DNA from: Liolophura sinensis
Taxonomy: Eukaryota > Mollusca > Polyplacophora > Chitonida > Chitonidae
Length of the DNA: 64,000 bases
Reading direction: 5' to 3'
Assembly: GCF_032854445.1 (NCBI RefSeq)
Contig: NC_088295.1
Location: 11,829,385 to 11,893,384, forward strand
The notes below the pieces were generated by a model, which was given only the letters and a program-made list of their open reading frames with translations, searched no databases and had not been told where the DNA came from. The translations under genes and the position numbers were made by a program. Below, piece by piece: positions 37,101-49,700 of the stretch (its first letter is position 1; the number at the start of each line of letters is the position of its first letter).

Positions 37101-40100
37101 GCATTGATATCACAAATGCAGCGGATATTGCCAGTGAATGTGATAGATGGAATTGACATGGCCAGTATGTATATTGAAGCGGGCATGAAAGGGGTAGTGT
37201 AATGCATATCCTAGAGGATTGAATGATTGAAAGGTTAAGGAACAGCTCAAATTCAGTATGGAAAGAACTCTGGAAAGGGATCCATGGTACTGGTGCATTC
37301 ATACTGCAGAGAAGTGGAAGCAAAACCTTGGAGTCCTTATGGAAGCCCAATGTTCTCATTTGATATGTACTGTGCAGTGGGTGCTGTGATGTTACGCAGT
37401 GCAGATGTTGCTGATACAGTTAATTGCCTACTTCATTTGTGCTCTGCATTGGATTATGTAGAGCAAAGCTTGCACTGGGGCTTCATAACATGGTGTCTAC
37501 CAAAGTAAACATTTCTTGAAGTGAAGAGGCTTGCAGTTTTGAGTCTGACCCTTCAACTTGAGCTTGAGTTCATTTGTTCCATGGAACACCTGAACATCAC
37601 TGTTTTGAGTGATGATTGATTTCCCAAAAGTAGACCAAAGTTACATGAGGTCTCTTAACCTCTGTTACATGTATCGTTTTGAAGAATTACATGCAAATAA
37701 TATTTAATACATAAATGAAAACACGATCTTTTCACATTACTGGTCAGAATCATTTATTTTATGCTAGTGATATTGTACATGGAGTAGTGGTTTCTGTTGC
37801 TTGTTAATTATAGGAGCCAGCTGAGCAGGCCCCAGCTGCAGAGGAAGTGAAGGAAGAAGTTGAAGATGTGGGCAATGGAGACCAGGTGGAGACAGAGGAA
37901 GGTAGGCACATGCTTTAGCAGAACATTTGGGTGTATTGTCAAGTGTTATCAGCAGGATACAACAGTATAGCATTTATTCAGTTCTAGAAATTCGAGAATT
38001 CAATCTTATGTAAACACTCCCTGACGCATTAATAGCGATGGCTCTAACCCTGTTGATTATTTGTGACTGTTCTAGGGATGGAGGTGAGCTTAGAACCCAC
38101 TGAAGGGGAGGAGGACTTACCAGAACCTGGTGATGACATTCTAGATGATGACAACAACAATGATGGAGAGGAAGCTGCAGATGAGCAGGCAGAAGACGAA
38201 CTGTTAGGTACATACAGTGATAAATGTGCAACAGAAAGGTTGTTGGAATGTTGCACACTGATGGAACATTATGGTACATGTAATGAATAAACCATGTGGT
38301 TTTTGACTCTTTGGGCTAGAGATATTAAGAAATTCTTCTATGCAAAATCTATGTTCAGCACATACTTCTTACAGTTCATGTGCTGATATCTACCCTCACT
38401 TTACATCACTGCCACCGCTAGATAAGCTTGATCTTTGGAGCCTGAGTGACGTATAAAGGCTTGTTCAGACTTAGCCTCACCACTGATGTTCTCGTGTGGA
38501 ACTATTTAATCAGCATTCATCAATAAAATTGTTTCAGGTGTTGGTTAGAATCATCTTGTGCATACTTTAGATAAGAGGACTGCATGTGTATAAAGTGTTA
38601 CTAGAAATAATTTTTTTTTGTGTTTTCTGACATTTCCTGTCTCGTCACTGTGACCCCAGTGATGTTTGTTCAAGATTGCTGTGCAAAATTTTCTAGTGGT
38701 GGCAGCGATATAAAGCGAAAGGTACTGAACAACACATGCACTTTAAGTAGTATATGTTGATTAGAGTTCAGGTCAGTTTTATTCCTTGCAATTTGTTTTA
38801 GTCATCTATATGATTTTACAATTTCTTGACCAGAAGAAGAGGAAGGAGATGAGGAAGTAGAGGGTGAAGAAGTTGAAGAGGAGGAGGAAGAGGAAGGTGT
38901 TGAATGTGGCGAAGAAGCTGAAGAAGAAGTAACAGAAGGTGAAAATGGGGAGACCAAGAAGAGGAAAGCTACTGGCAAACAACCTGTAGCCAAGAAACAA
39001 AAAGTTGAACCAAAACCAGGTAATGTACTAATGCAATGTGCATTAATAAGTGTATTAGAGGTGGAACCTAGTCCTGTGTGTCATCATCTTCATCAGTAAG
39101 CAAGAGGCATTGTTTTATTGTACAATATATTACACATATAAGCTAATTATTATTAGTTACTTGGTCAGTTTTATTCTTAGGCCTGTCCCCTGTGGGGTTT
39201 CTGGGGTGAAAAGAATAAGACCTCGGCCCTTCAGGTAAGCTTTTACAAGACTTACATGGGCCTGGCAAATCGGCTTGTCTCGTCTTGATTTTTGTAATCT
39301 TCAATATCTCAACATTAGTAAAACTCAATAGAAAATTGTTATTTGGGAAATATGGTTTATGGGATGACAATTTGAGGCGGGGACTCATGGGTCAGTCAGG
39401 TTATGTGTGTGGTATGGGAACTTTTCTCAGGGGTTGTCATATTGCCACCATATCTGAGCATACCTTTCGTTGAGTTCTTGGTGTGTTTCCTGCTGGGTAA
39501 CCCCAGGTTAAGATACCGCCCGTGTTTGCACTGTGTGGTGGGTGGGGAACAGATGGGGCGAATCTCTGAAATTTGATCAGAAATCCTGCTGAAATAATGT
39601 GAATTCCACTCCTCCCACCTGCAGCACAATGTCGGGAAAGCCCAGTTGAAAAACCCAAACTAAAAAGGCTAAACCCTGCGGCTCTGTAGAGCATCCCTGC
39701 AAAGCCGGGAGGGATCCGATCTGGTGTTTCAACAAGTTGGGAGCACTGGAAGAATCAGCTGTTTCCATCAACCAAATGGATGCTTCTGTTTCTCAGGCCG
39801 ATGGCCTTACACAGTTTCCCAACAAACCCTGCTTACGACTCTGTTTTCAACCCATTATACATGTGTGTAGAGAAATGTAATAAGTGCACTAACAAAATCC
39901 CTTCAATTGGTCTTTGTACTTAAAGATATTATATTCTGTTGGAGGGCCCTCCGGGTTCAGTTGGTTTGCGTGCTAGCGCAGCGTAATGACCCAGGAGCCT
40001 TTCACCAATGCGGCTGCCGTGAGTTCATGGCCAGCTCATGCTGGCTTCCTCTCCGGCCGTAAGTGGGAAGATCTGCCAGCAAACTGTGGATGGTCGTGTG

Positions 40101-43100
40101 TTTCTGCCAGGCTCTGTCCGGCTTCCACACACCATTATGCTGGCCGCAGTTTTATAAGTGAAATATTCTTGAGCACGGCGTAAACCACCAATCAGATAAG
40201 TACTGCAAATGCCTTTTTATTCGCAGGCTTAAACTTTTGCGAATTTGGTAAGACGACACATTCACGAGAATCAACTTTCGCGGATCTTAACAGAATTTTT
40301 GAACAATTGATAAACGAAAATCAAACTGGAATACAGAAACGTCAAGTAGTAAAACATCTCAAACATTCAACTAACAGTGTTATCATTTAAATTTGTTTGT
40401 ACCTGTAAGATGTGACAAAAATTCAATACAATACAGTAATTTGATCAAAGGAAGTTAATCTTCCTCCTTAACTTTTAATCTTTTGAAGACTGTTAATCTT
40501 TATAAGACGAAGCCCTTACCTGCTGTGTGAGCAAATATTCGTGTCACTCACTCCGGGATACGACGAAGGATTAAATGTGAAATAAATAAATCCCACTGTT
40601 TAATTCTCATGCATCAGCGATGTGAGTGAAACTTTGAACTAGGACAGATTTGAGAAAATGTCTCAGAAATCCTCATAATGAAAAGGAAGTTTGAAGTGCG
40701 GATGCCCCGAGCAATGTATCAGGCACGTCGGAAAAGTGATCTGACTGGAAGGCAGGTACAGCCGTTAAAAAAACAGCCTCTCACATTGGTGTATATCATA
40801 TCACGTACACATGCCCAGTACAAATTATCGATTTGTATGTCGCGGCAATAAAACAACAACAACGTCACAATGTGGCTATACTTAGATGGAGGTAAGCCTC
40901 CTTAAAAGAAAGCAAGATTAACTTATGATCAATTAAGCCGGGTATGTGAAAGCCGGAATACATTCTAATTAGGTATTTTTGATTAACGTGTTTGAAAAAG
41001 TATTAGAACTGTAGTGCTTGTTAACGAATTTATAACAGTAACGCATGCTACATTAATAAATGACTTACATGAGATTTATATTCAATGGCACTTATTTTCA
41101 CAGAAATGTGTTTGCTGCGAAATCCGCGAATGTTAGTACCACGCAAATAAAAAGGCATTTACAGTAAATAGATAAATTTGAACTCGTTCTTGCCATGATA
41201 TGGTTGGAGAATTGCCAGTGTGGCATTAAGCTGTAATCATTTGTTCATAGGCCAGATGGTGACGAGTGTAATGGATATACTTGTACTTGCAGTTCATTTT
41301 CAGATTTTCCTTTTATAGAACTAATTATATTTAGATCATGGTATGTGATTTTTTGAAGTTTTCAGAAATGATTTCTTCCAAATCAATGTTTTGAATTAGT
41401 GGTGTAAAATGTATGAGATGTTTTGTTTCAGTGAGGATGAACGTTTATGTCAAGCGAGTAACCCATGATTCCTTTGAATCCTCGCTGGAAACCTTCCTAA
41501 AGGAGAATGAAGTAGCGTTAAAAGAGTTCAGGCCTAACATTGATCCAGCATGGACACTGTAAGTGCTCATTACATCGTAGATAAAGTCTTGTGAGATTTG
41601 TTGACCTGAAAAGCATTTGTCAGCTAAACTAGTAAAAAATCTCCCTCTCGCCACTCATTCAGTGAGATCATTCCTCAAAATTCTAATCCACTTGATGATG
41701 CGGAAGTTGTCTTCAGTGAACATTGATCTGTCTTGTATGTGGTAAATATGTCATTATATGGTGAATAACAGATAAACAAATATGGTATTCGTCCTACTGA
41801 TATAGACGTTCACTCATCCATCGTTGTTTTTACAGAGCCGGAGAAATTGTTCTGATGAAGCCTGAGGACAAAGAGAAAACATTGAATTTATCTGGGAGTG
41901 AGTTGGACTTGAAGGAGGTGAAATTTGAAACAATTGAAGAGAAGGAGACCAATGAAGGGGATGAATCTCTGAAAAAACTGAGAGCTCGTAAGTGTCATCT
42001 ACAAAAGACTGCTAGTTAGTTCTTCTGGGCTTCAGTGGTCTAATTCTGAATGTTTATTGTGGTAACACACGTTTAGAGTGTGTGTAAAATAAATCAAGCT
42101 TCATATGATTTTATATTGCATTTACCATCCAAACCTAAGAATGTAAAATAACTGTTCACAGAAAAATGTTGTATAGAGAGATGAATTTCCATAGTGAAAA
42201 TTTCAGTTCAACCTCTTACTGTTTTGTTTCAGCTGATGAGGTCATCTTGTTTGTGAGAAATTTCTTGAAGACTACAACAGAGGAAGACTTGAGGACACTA
42301 TTCCCTACAGTAGTTGAGCTGCATGTTCCACAGAAAAACCAGAAAAGTAAAGGGTAAGGAGACCATACCATATATCCATTATGACTTTCTTGGCAAAAGA
42401 GTAATCAGTGGAATAAAATTTCACTTCATTTCTACATAATATGACAACCAGTTTGTAGAGAAATGTTTTGTGATACAAGACTTCCCTTCTTTCCCTTGTA
42501 GGTTTGCTTTTCTTCAGTTTGGATCCAAAGAAGAAGTACAAGAAATTATCAAGACTAAGCAAGGCGTGGAGTTGGCTGGGAAAAAACTGGTTTTAAGTCA
42601 GTTTTCATCTCGTAGTTCTGGAGATGCCAAATCTCCTGGCCGTGCACAAAGGGTTCCTAAAACTAAAGGTAATTATTACATGTAGCTCTGACAAGTGTTA
42701 TATTCCAGTTTATGACAAACTGGAATGCACTCCATGAGCACAAACCTCAGCCACAACTCAATGTAGAAATTCTCCTGTTTACATTTCTAGGGACAGTAAT
42801 GTACATTTCTTTCCTGTCTGTCATTGGTGAAGAATCTTTTCAAAAAATGCTGGATGTCAATCTGCATTACCACCAAAATGTAATGGATTGGTGCTTGTGT
42901 CAAGCGGTGTACAGCTTCCCACATTTTACATGTAAACCATGGTGTCAGACTGGTATATTGCATTTCATGACATTATTTCAGTTGAATTGTAATAAGTGTA
43001 CTGTAAATCCTTAACCAATGAAGCACATGTTTTCAATAGAATTAATTCATAGACTTACTATGAAAATTACACTAAAATTGACTTGTTTGTGTCACTTAAG

Positions 43101-45010
43101 ACGCAAGCTTCTAAAAGTGTGCAAATTTGTCTACACCGTAGTTTTCATAATGTTTCAAAGTATAGGTTGTTTGAAGAATTAGTGCTGAAGAAGAGATACT
43201 AAGTGCACTGAAATGGGGCTTAAAAGACAGATCTTATCTATTTACTCTTTCTTTTTATGCTTACAGATCAAGTTGGGAACAGTCAGAATCGTGTTTTGTT
43301 TGTTGGAAATCTCAGTTTTGACACAAAAGAAGACAAAATCATGCGAATTTTTAGGACGGCTGAAAGTGTGAAAATCCTGCGATTTGCCAACACTGGAAAA
43401 TCTAAAGGGTAGGAATCATGGCCTATTCATATGGTTTCCTTTTACCTTGTGACTTAGGTAGACTTGGTACTAATATACTGATGTTCAGAAAAATGTCTTA
43501 AAAGTTTGAATTGCCTCATTTGAGCCTGTTCCCCAATATTTGTTAGTGCAAGACTCAGATCACAACAGTGTACACTTTAAATCGGCTGTTCGATTAGATT
43601 AAATATACTGAAACATTATATGTGAAAAACTACACTTGTTCATTTTATATTTATATTATGTAGTATATGTATATTGTACCTCTCGATAGTGTTCTTTTTT
43701 TCCTTTCCGTCGAAAGCCGAAACCTGCTTTGTGTATGATCCATAATCATCAGTGTTTGTTGTTTTTTGTTTTTTTGGCATGTGTAGAGTGGCCTTCATTG
43801 AGTTCCGAACTCCGTTGGCAGCAAGGAAAGCTTTTGAGAAATTTAGTAATGCAAAGATTGATGGACGTTCCATTAATTTGGAGTATGCTGACCAGGATAA
43901 ATTTAAAGGTATTGAAGTATTCGAAACTCTTACTAATTATTTATTGGTTGTATCTGTGATTATTTTCTCTGCCATTTAGTTGACTCTATCGCACTGACAT
44001 GATATCCTTGTGCAGCTTTGTAGAGGGAGATATAAAGGATCCTCCATTGGTGGCCTACTCCTCCTCTTCTGCATAGGACATCAACAATAGTAAAGGGTTA
44101 TTCTTAGGACATCTTATGATACACACTTTGTATGTAGTGTCTTAAACCAAATGCCTCTAGTCATATGCAAATGAGCCTTTGAGTTTTGTCTTGAAATACC
44201 TAATTTATTTTGCTTATGTAGAATTCATAGAACTAAAACTTTATAAAAACATTTTGAAATATTGTGGAATTTAACTTGCATTTCCTTGATCATCTGAAAC
44301 TCTTATTAATTCCTACTGTATATCAATAATTAATCGTAACAATTTTTGACTTCCTTCTTCTAGGAGGTGAGCGTGTCCCAGCAGGAAGGGGAACACAGGG
44401 CCGGGATCCAGGACGCAGGATGTCTGGCGGAGGTGGGCGCTCCATGCAGGGATACAACGCTGGGGGCAGGCAGTTCCGAGACGGGGGACAGATCCGATCT
44501 CTTCTTGATAACATGCAATTTGAAAGGTCCATGGAGTTGGAAAGTCGTTACAACAGAATGGGGAATATGGATGGTGGAATGGGTGGCCGTATGGGTATGG
44601 GTATGGGCCTAGACAGTGGACTGGGCATGGGCATGGACCGAGGGCTTGGCAGCAGAATGAATCTGGACAGCTCCTTAGGGCTGGACAGTGGATTTGGTGG
44701 GCGAATGGGACTGGATAGTGGACTGAGCGCCCGTATGAGCCTAGATGGAGGCATGGGGGGCAGGATGAGTCTGGATGGAGGCCTGTCGCGCCGTATGGGA
44801 CTTGATGGAGGGTTCGGCATGGGAGATCGACTTGGTATGGACAGTGGCTTTGGTGGTCGTATGAGCATGGACGGAGGCATGGGCAGCTATGGAGGCCGTA
44901 TGGGTGGGATGGATTCAGGCAGTTTTGGGGGAGGCTACAAGAATAGGGGGATGGGTGGAATGAGAGATAACAGTCGAATGAGACAGGGAAACCGCAAAGG
45001 ATGGAATTAA
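34112..45010 (+). CDS. G4: nucleolin-like protein with acidic N-terminus, three RRMs and Met/Arg/Gly repeat tail
   Basis: Eleven exons: 34112-34156, 37814-37901, 38076-38207, 38834-39019, 41432-41558, 41836-41987, 42233-42353, 42502-42668, 43267-43408, 43787-43908 and 44364-45010. Total 1929 nt, 642 aa, phases consistent. The start MPKGAAQARKKKTKP parallels G2. Residues 16-130 are Glu/Asp-rich, followed by a bipartite NLS (KKRKATGKQPVAKKQK). RRM1 is at 151-243 (MNVYVKRV; 'KENEVALKEF'). RRM2 is at 244-339 (VILFVRNF, GFAFLQF, then KTKQGVELAGKKL as in vertebrate RRM2). RRM3 is at 340-427 (RVLFVGNLSF, GVAFIEF). The 215-aa tail starts RGG-like, contains GGQIRSLLDNMQFERS, then about eight imperfect repeats of the form RM-x-L/M-D-x-G-x-G-G. 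By family it acts in the nucleolus in ribosome biogenesis; the Met-rich tail is unusual for nucleolin. Intron 1 is 3.7 kb. Confidence 0.92.
39160..39850. other. Unassigned segment in G4 intron 4
   Basis: This stretch is richer in G and C than the surrounding intron (e.g. 'ggtaaccccaggttaagata' and 'gcaaagccgggagggatccg'). It has several overlapping open frames on the minus strand between 39396 and 39771 but no domain I recognise and no terminal repeats. It could be a fragment of an interspersed element. It is followed by a SINE at 39945. Confidence 0.3.
39945..40200 (+). repeat. SINE family A copy with complete tRNA-like head, in G4 intron 4
   Basis: This is the best-preserved full copy. The A-box-like 'tgcgtgctagcgcagcgtaa' and B-box-like 'gtgagttcatggcc' are followed by 'tgctggcttcctctccggcc', 'ccaccattatgctggccgca' (with one gap) and 'atattcttgagcacggcgta'. 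It ends at 'aaccaccaatcagataag'. Length is about 255 bp. Confidence 0.8.
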
Positions 45011-45273
45011 ATTTTATTTGACATCAGCAAAATTTTTTATTGTCATGACTATCATGTGTGGTTTGCGAGTCAAGGTATTGTTAAGGTACATTTTTATCTC
45101 TTTATTTCCTCACATCTGATTGTGAACAGTAAAATGTTGTACTGTATCTCATTTGTATGAGTTTGCTTTTATACCTACATGTATAATGTTAATCTGATTG
45201 TAAGCAAGGTGAATTCTTAATCAGATATGTTTTCTTTTTGAACAATTACATATTTTATCATTGTGCCTGTGGA

Positions 45274-45279
45274 AATAAA
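45274..45279 (+). promoter_or_regulatory. Candidate polyadenylation signal of G4
   Basis: AATAAA lies 264 bp after the G4 stop codon. A second AATAAA is near 45382. Both are in AT-rich sequence suitable for a 3' UTR. Confidence 0.5.
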
Positions 45280-45589
45280 CTGTCAAGTGAAGTGTCTTTG
45301 TCTGTGTCCATTCTTTTGGGAGATCAATGCAATTAAAGTAATTCATTAAAAATTTTGGATATGCAGGTGATATTATTTTCATAATAAAGCTACATAAAAA
45401 TAGTTCTAAATGCTGGTTACGTGGTTGAAGTGCTGGCATGCTGCGATCATTAGGCCCTTGAGCAATGAGGTTACTGTTTTCTCCTACTATAATGTTGACC
45501 TCTGTTGTACAAGTGCGATATTCTTGAGTACAGCGTAAAACACTAAGCAAACAAGTATGAGGTGGCATGTTGGTTTGGTTGGTGGTTTG

Positions 45590-45812
45590 CTCCAGACCTG
45601 TACCAGTAAACCTGGACACTGCTGTATTAATGCAGAAATCCAGGCTACGACTTTAAATACCGAAGACAACGGACAGCATCAAAGATACATTGTGACTAAT
45701 AAATGCTGATTTGTGTTTACCAGTAACTTGCTGCACCCTAATGATTCCTTCGTCGTCATATGACTGAAAAATTGTTGATTCCGACGTTAAACCCCAAGCA
45801 CTCACTCACCGA
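45590..45812 (+). repeat. SINE family B copy, 3' part
   Basis: The diagnostic 3' end reads 'gattccttcgtcgtcatatg', 'actgaaaaattgttgattcc', 'gacgttaaaccccaagcact' and then cactcacc. It matches the full copy at 58010-58203. The 5' boundary is unclear because the sequence is diverged. Confidence 0.65.
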
Positions 45813-46648
45813 AAAGTCTAAGTACTCTGGGCACTACAGTTTCCTCCATCCTTCGATAAAACTAACCATGGTACAAGTGAAAAAAAATTGAATATGGCAT
45901 TATGGCACAAATAAACGAACTGTACACGTGTGCCTCAATTTAGATTATTTACGCTACATACACATGCAGGGCCAACAGCGTTAGGTATCTATGGAGCAAT
46001 AGGTCACTTACCGTGGGTCATGACCTTTGTATGTATTACATACAGTAAAGCGATCACAAGCTCGAAACAATGTTCAAATCTAGCGCTGGCCAGGCCAGAA
46101 TTTGAGTAAACTACATATGTATACATGTATGTCATATACTGATCACGTACGGGAAAGTGCGCAACGTTGAAATCACGCCGCTGGTGGCCTGTGTGCATAG
46201 AAGTTTATGGGTTCAAACAATGGTACTCTCCCAAGGCAGAGGCCGTAGCCTTACAGTCCACCTGAAATCATAAGGTTATAAGAGTCTGCCGTAGAGAGTG
46301 TAAAACAACAGTTCCTCGTCATTACCTTTCATAATCGGTATTTTGACGATAGTTGAATTTTATTACAATACACGTTTTGTAAACGAAACACTAACTGAGT
46401 TTTTCAAGCACACGCAATGCAAACGCAGTATGCAGCTCTTGTGTAAGGCAGTTGATACCTGGGATTATTTATCTATCTTAATCCCGGGTGTATGCACACA
46501 GGTGTTAACAAAAGGGCGGCATGATCGAAACAGGAGTTTGTGAAGCAAGGGACGAGTGAAATTAATTTCACCGAAAGGTACGCGCTTAACCTACAAAATG
46601 CGCATGTCGTATCATACAGCGCCATTTTAATCAAGAAGGTTGCAATTT

Positions 46649-46654
46649 CACGTG
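46649..46654. promoter_or_regulatory. E-box CACGTG upstream of G5
   Basis: The palindrome CACGTG sits 52 bp before the G5 start codon in 'atttcacgtgggcc'. Vertebrate nucleolin is an established MYC target through CACGTG elements, and a similar site lies 36 bp before the G3 start. Function here is inferred from position only. Confidence 0.4.
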
Positions 46655-46705
46655 GGCCTGATTTTAGACGGTTAGATAAACTGGAACGCTTACAAAGATA
46701 GAAAG

Positions 46706-49700
46706 ATGGCTGGTAAGTAGGAAATTAATTGTTTTTACATCTTGCTATTTAGATTCCAGAAAAGACTGATGTATCACTGCCCTCGTTTTGAGTAGTTATA
46801 CGAAGGACAAAATATGCTGAAAACACTCAAGAGTTTTTGTGTTGTACATTAGCATAGTAGGCCTATTTGTAGTGAAGACCACCCATACAAATCCAAAGGT
46901 TTTGGCGTAAGAATCGTTAGAGGCACCAGTTCGTTCGATTTTTTTTTTAAATTTTGTGAATAAAGTCGTTTTACTGGTTCCTTGACTTCGGCATCAACGA
47001 CAGTTTTGAAGACAAAGCTGGACTAGGTTAACTCTTTTGTTAGTCCATGAAGTCCCTAGCTTCTCCCTCATTGTGAAAAGCTGGTTCTTCTATGAATTGA
47101 CGTCATTTTACCACGTGATAGCAACCTCAACCTTCAAATATCCCTGCATTAACTGTTACATTATTTCAAACTGGACTTTCTGGCTGTCCGTTCTTAGCCA
47201 AAGATTTACTATGCTGGAAATGCATGGACACTTTGTTTGGCGAGTCTTCAAACAGGTTAGTTATAGGCCTATTAAAACATTTGATTGTCCACGTTGCATC
47301 CAAGAGAAAAAGAATGTTAACAGCTGAAAGGTTGAAGAGAAACTTTTGTGTTTGTTTTTTGTTTAATGTCTTAAACCATAATTTATTTGATTACAGCCAA
47401 AACTAAAGTCCTCTTTGTGAGAAACTTGAATTATGACACAACAAAAGACTCTGTGAAGGACAAGTTCGTAGACTGCGTAGATGTGAGGATACTGACATTC
47501 TCAGACACTGGTCGTTCAAAGGGGTGAGTGATCAGCTACGTTATCATTGTGTTGTAAAAATTATGTCCCTATATGAACATATTTTAGTTGTGCATATAAA
47601 TTCCAGAAAAGTGTAACAGCATTGTATATGAAAGTTGAATGCCTGTTATAAAGTTTGATCAGTATTATTCTTCAAAACAAAGGTTTTAAGGTGATTTTTT
47701 TTTTTTCTGGAGCACCCAATTGTATTTCTTAAAGGCACCATTTATCTATCCGGGTACCAGAGCAATTTAACTTGTCTTGCATGAAGGCAGAAATCTGTAT
47801 CAGCATGCAGTCTGACAAAATGTGAATGGATAGTTGATGTGTGTTCCAGGTTGGGGTTCATAGAGTTTGACTCTGTGGAGGATGCTGAGAGAGCCTATGA
47901 TGAAATGCAAGGCTGTACCATTGATGATCGCCAGATTACACTGGACTATGCAGAAGAAAGAAATCCTGGTGGTATGTAACTATGTTGCTTTGGGGGTTGT
48001 GTCAAATCACGTACGCTTAGGTTTGTCACTCTACAATTATGTCCTGTTGGAGGTGGAATGTACATTAAAATTGAATCGAGGACGTTCCAATATTTCAAAA
48101 GAGAGGTCTCCAGCATAGAAATCTGGCCAAAATGCGCGCTAGCTGTTCAGTCATCCAGAAGAGCACTTGTTCTTGGCAATGCTTAGAAGCTTGTAATAAA
48201 AGTTGATCAAATTGAGCTGAGAATTGAAATGTCATTGTGAAGAAAAAGCAATCAGCATGGTATGTCATAATGAAAAAGGATCACATGAACACTGGAGAGG
48301 CCATTTGGCATTGACCCAAGGATGAATTTTTTCCTGAGCGACTGTGGTGATATATACTCTTTGTAGAAGCCCGGTTGGAAATTAGAAAGTTCAGCTCAGC
48401 CGTTGTTGGAGTGGGGGAAATATACCAGCTTGCTGCACTGAAGGGGTAACCTTTTGGTGCTTGGGAAATGTGGTGTAACGTTGTTTGCTGTACCCTCTCA
48501 TTTTAGGACCTGGCAAATCAAAAGTGCTATTTGTCAGAAACCTGAACTACGATACAACTACAGACACCATTAAAGACAAATTTCCTGACGCATCTGACGT
48601 CAGAATTTTGACCTATCCTGATGGCCGATCTAAAGGGTGAGAGTCGTTACGTCAGTGTCTGGCATCTGAGCTACGTGTGTACCTGTTTGGCTGAGATCTA
48701 AGTGGAAGTGTCAGACAAAGGGAGGCTACTTGAAGATATGGTTTGAAATATCGCTTTACTTGAGACAGAAACCATTTTGAGTTGATTTGAAATATTGATC
48801 TTAGTCAGTGTTTCAAGTGCAACGTTACATTATGCAGGCAGGGCCATTCCATCAAAAACTTAATTTGCAGAAAAGATCGTCTGAAAGAATGATACGTGAA
48901 ATCCTTAACTTTGGAAGTTTGACAATTCTGAATATCTTTTCCAATTGCAGAAGATGAACTAAAGTAAAGTGATGATTAAAGTGATATATATTTGGCTGGT
49001 AAACTAATGTATATTTGGCTGGTAAACTATAAAACAGAATTGCACAGAAACGCTGGATTGTCAGACCATCTGAATGCTTCCCTGCCTCGTGCCCATTATT
49101 TATGTTGGTGTTGTCCGCCTGTTACCTCAATGGATCCAATTTGTCTTAATTTCAACAGTAAAAGAAGTCGGAGTTTGACATTTGGGGTGTATGTTGTTGT
49201 CCATGGATGTGAGAAGTATTCCATGTACCCCTTGCTAGCATCATAATGAACTTAATCTGAAGTGTCTCTCTTTGAAGAGAGAGTTACTTTCCTTCCAGCG
49301 ATTTACAATATAATATTTACCTGCATAAGAATTGCCAGTGAGACGAGAAAGTTAATCTAATAAGTAAATGTTGATCGTGTTAAGACCATGTAGAAATACA
49401 CCTTGACAGGTTATTAGTTTATGCCCATGACTCTGAAGCAAAAGGGAATACTGACAGGCTGACAGAGTAAGAAAATGACCTGCAGAAGACTCTACCAAGC
49501 GTGACTGATTACAAATATGACCCATTACAGCAACGGGTGGTAGTCCTTCTCTGTAAAGTTCTCCTATAAAATGTTGACATAATAGATATTGGTAACCAAA
49601 GGGTGGGGGGAGGCTGACTTAATTGTTTTCTTATGTTCTTTCCAATGTGTACATTGCACATTTGTCATTGTGTTTTCTATGAGAACTGGGATGAAGTTTC

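Larger units (their letters stand above)
45011..46705. other. G4/G5 intergenic region with SINE fragments and G5 promoter
   Basis: The G4 3' UTR comes first. A SINE family A 3' fragment lies at 45415-45555 and a SINE family B 3' part at about 45590-45812. A CACGTG at 45925-45930 is probably incidental. Close to G5 there is a CACGTG at 46649-46654 and 'gcgccatttta', which fits a YY1-type CCAT core, within 100 bp of the start codon. No additional gene is seen. Confidence 0.6.

Noticed and set aside
36697-37510. Short overlapping plus-strand frames in G4 intron 1 that might be a nested gene
   Set aside because: Frames switch without splice signals, no domain is recognisable, and no ATG-to-stop chain longer than about 80 codons is supported.
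44548-44880. Minus-strand Pro/Ser-rich frame opposite the G4 tail, and a His-rich frame at 50027-50338 opposite the G5 tail
   Set aside because: Both are mirror images of repetitive Gly/Arg/Met codons. The plus-strand frames splice in phase to RRMs, so these are shadows.
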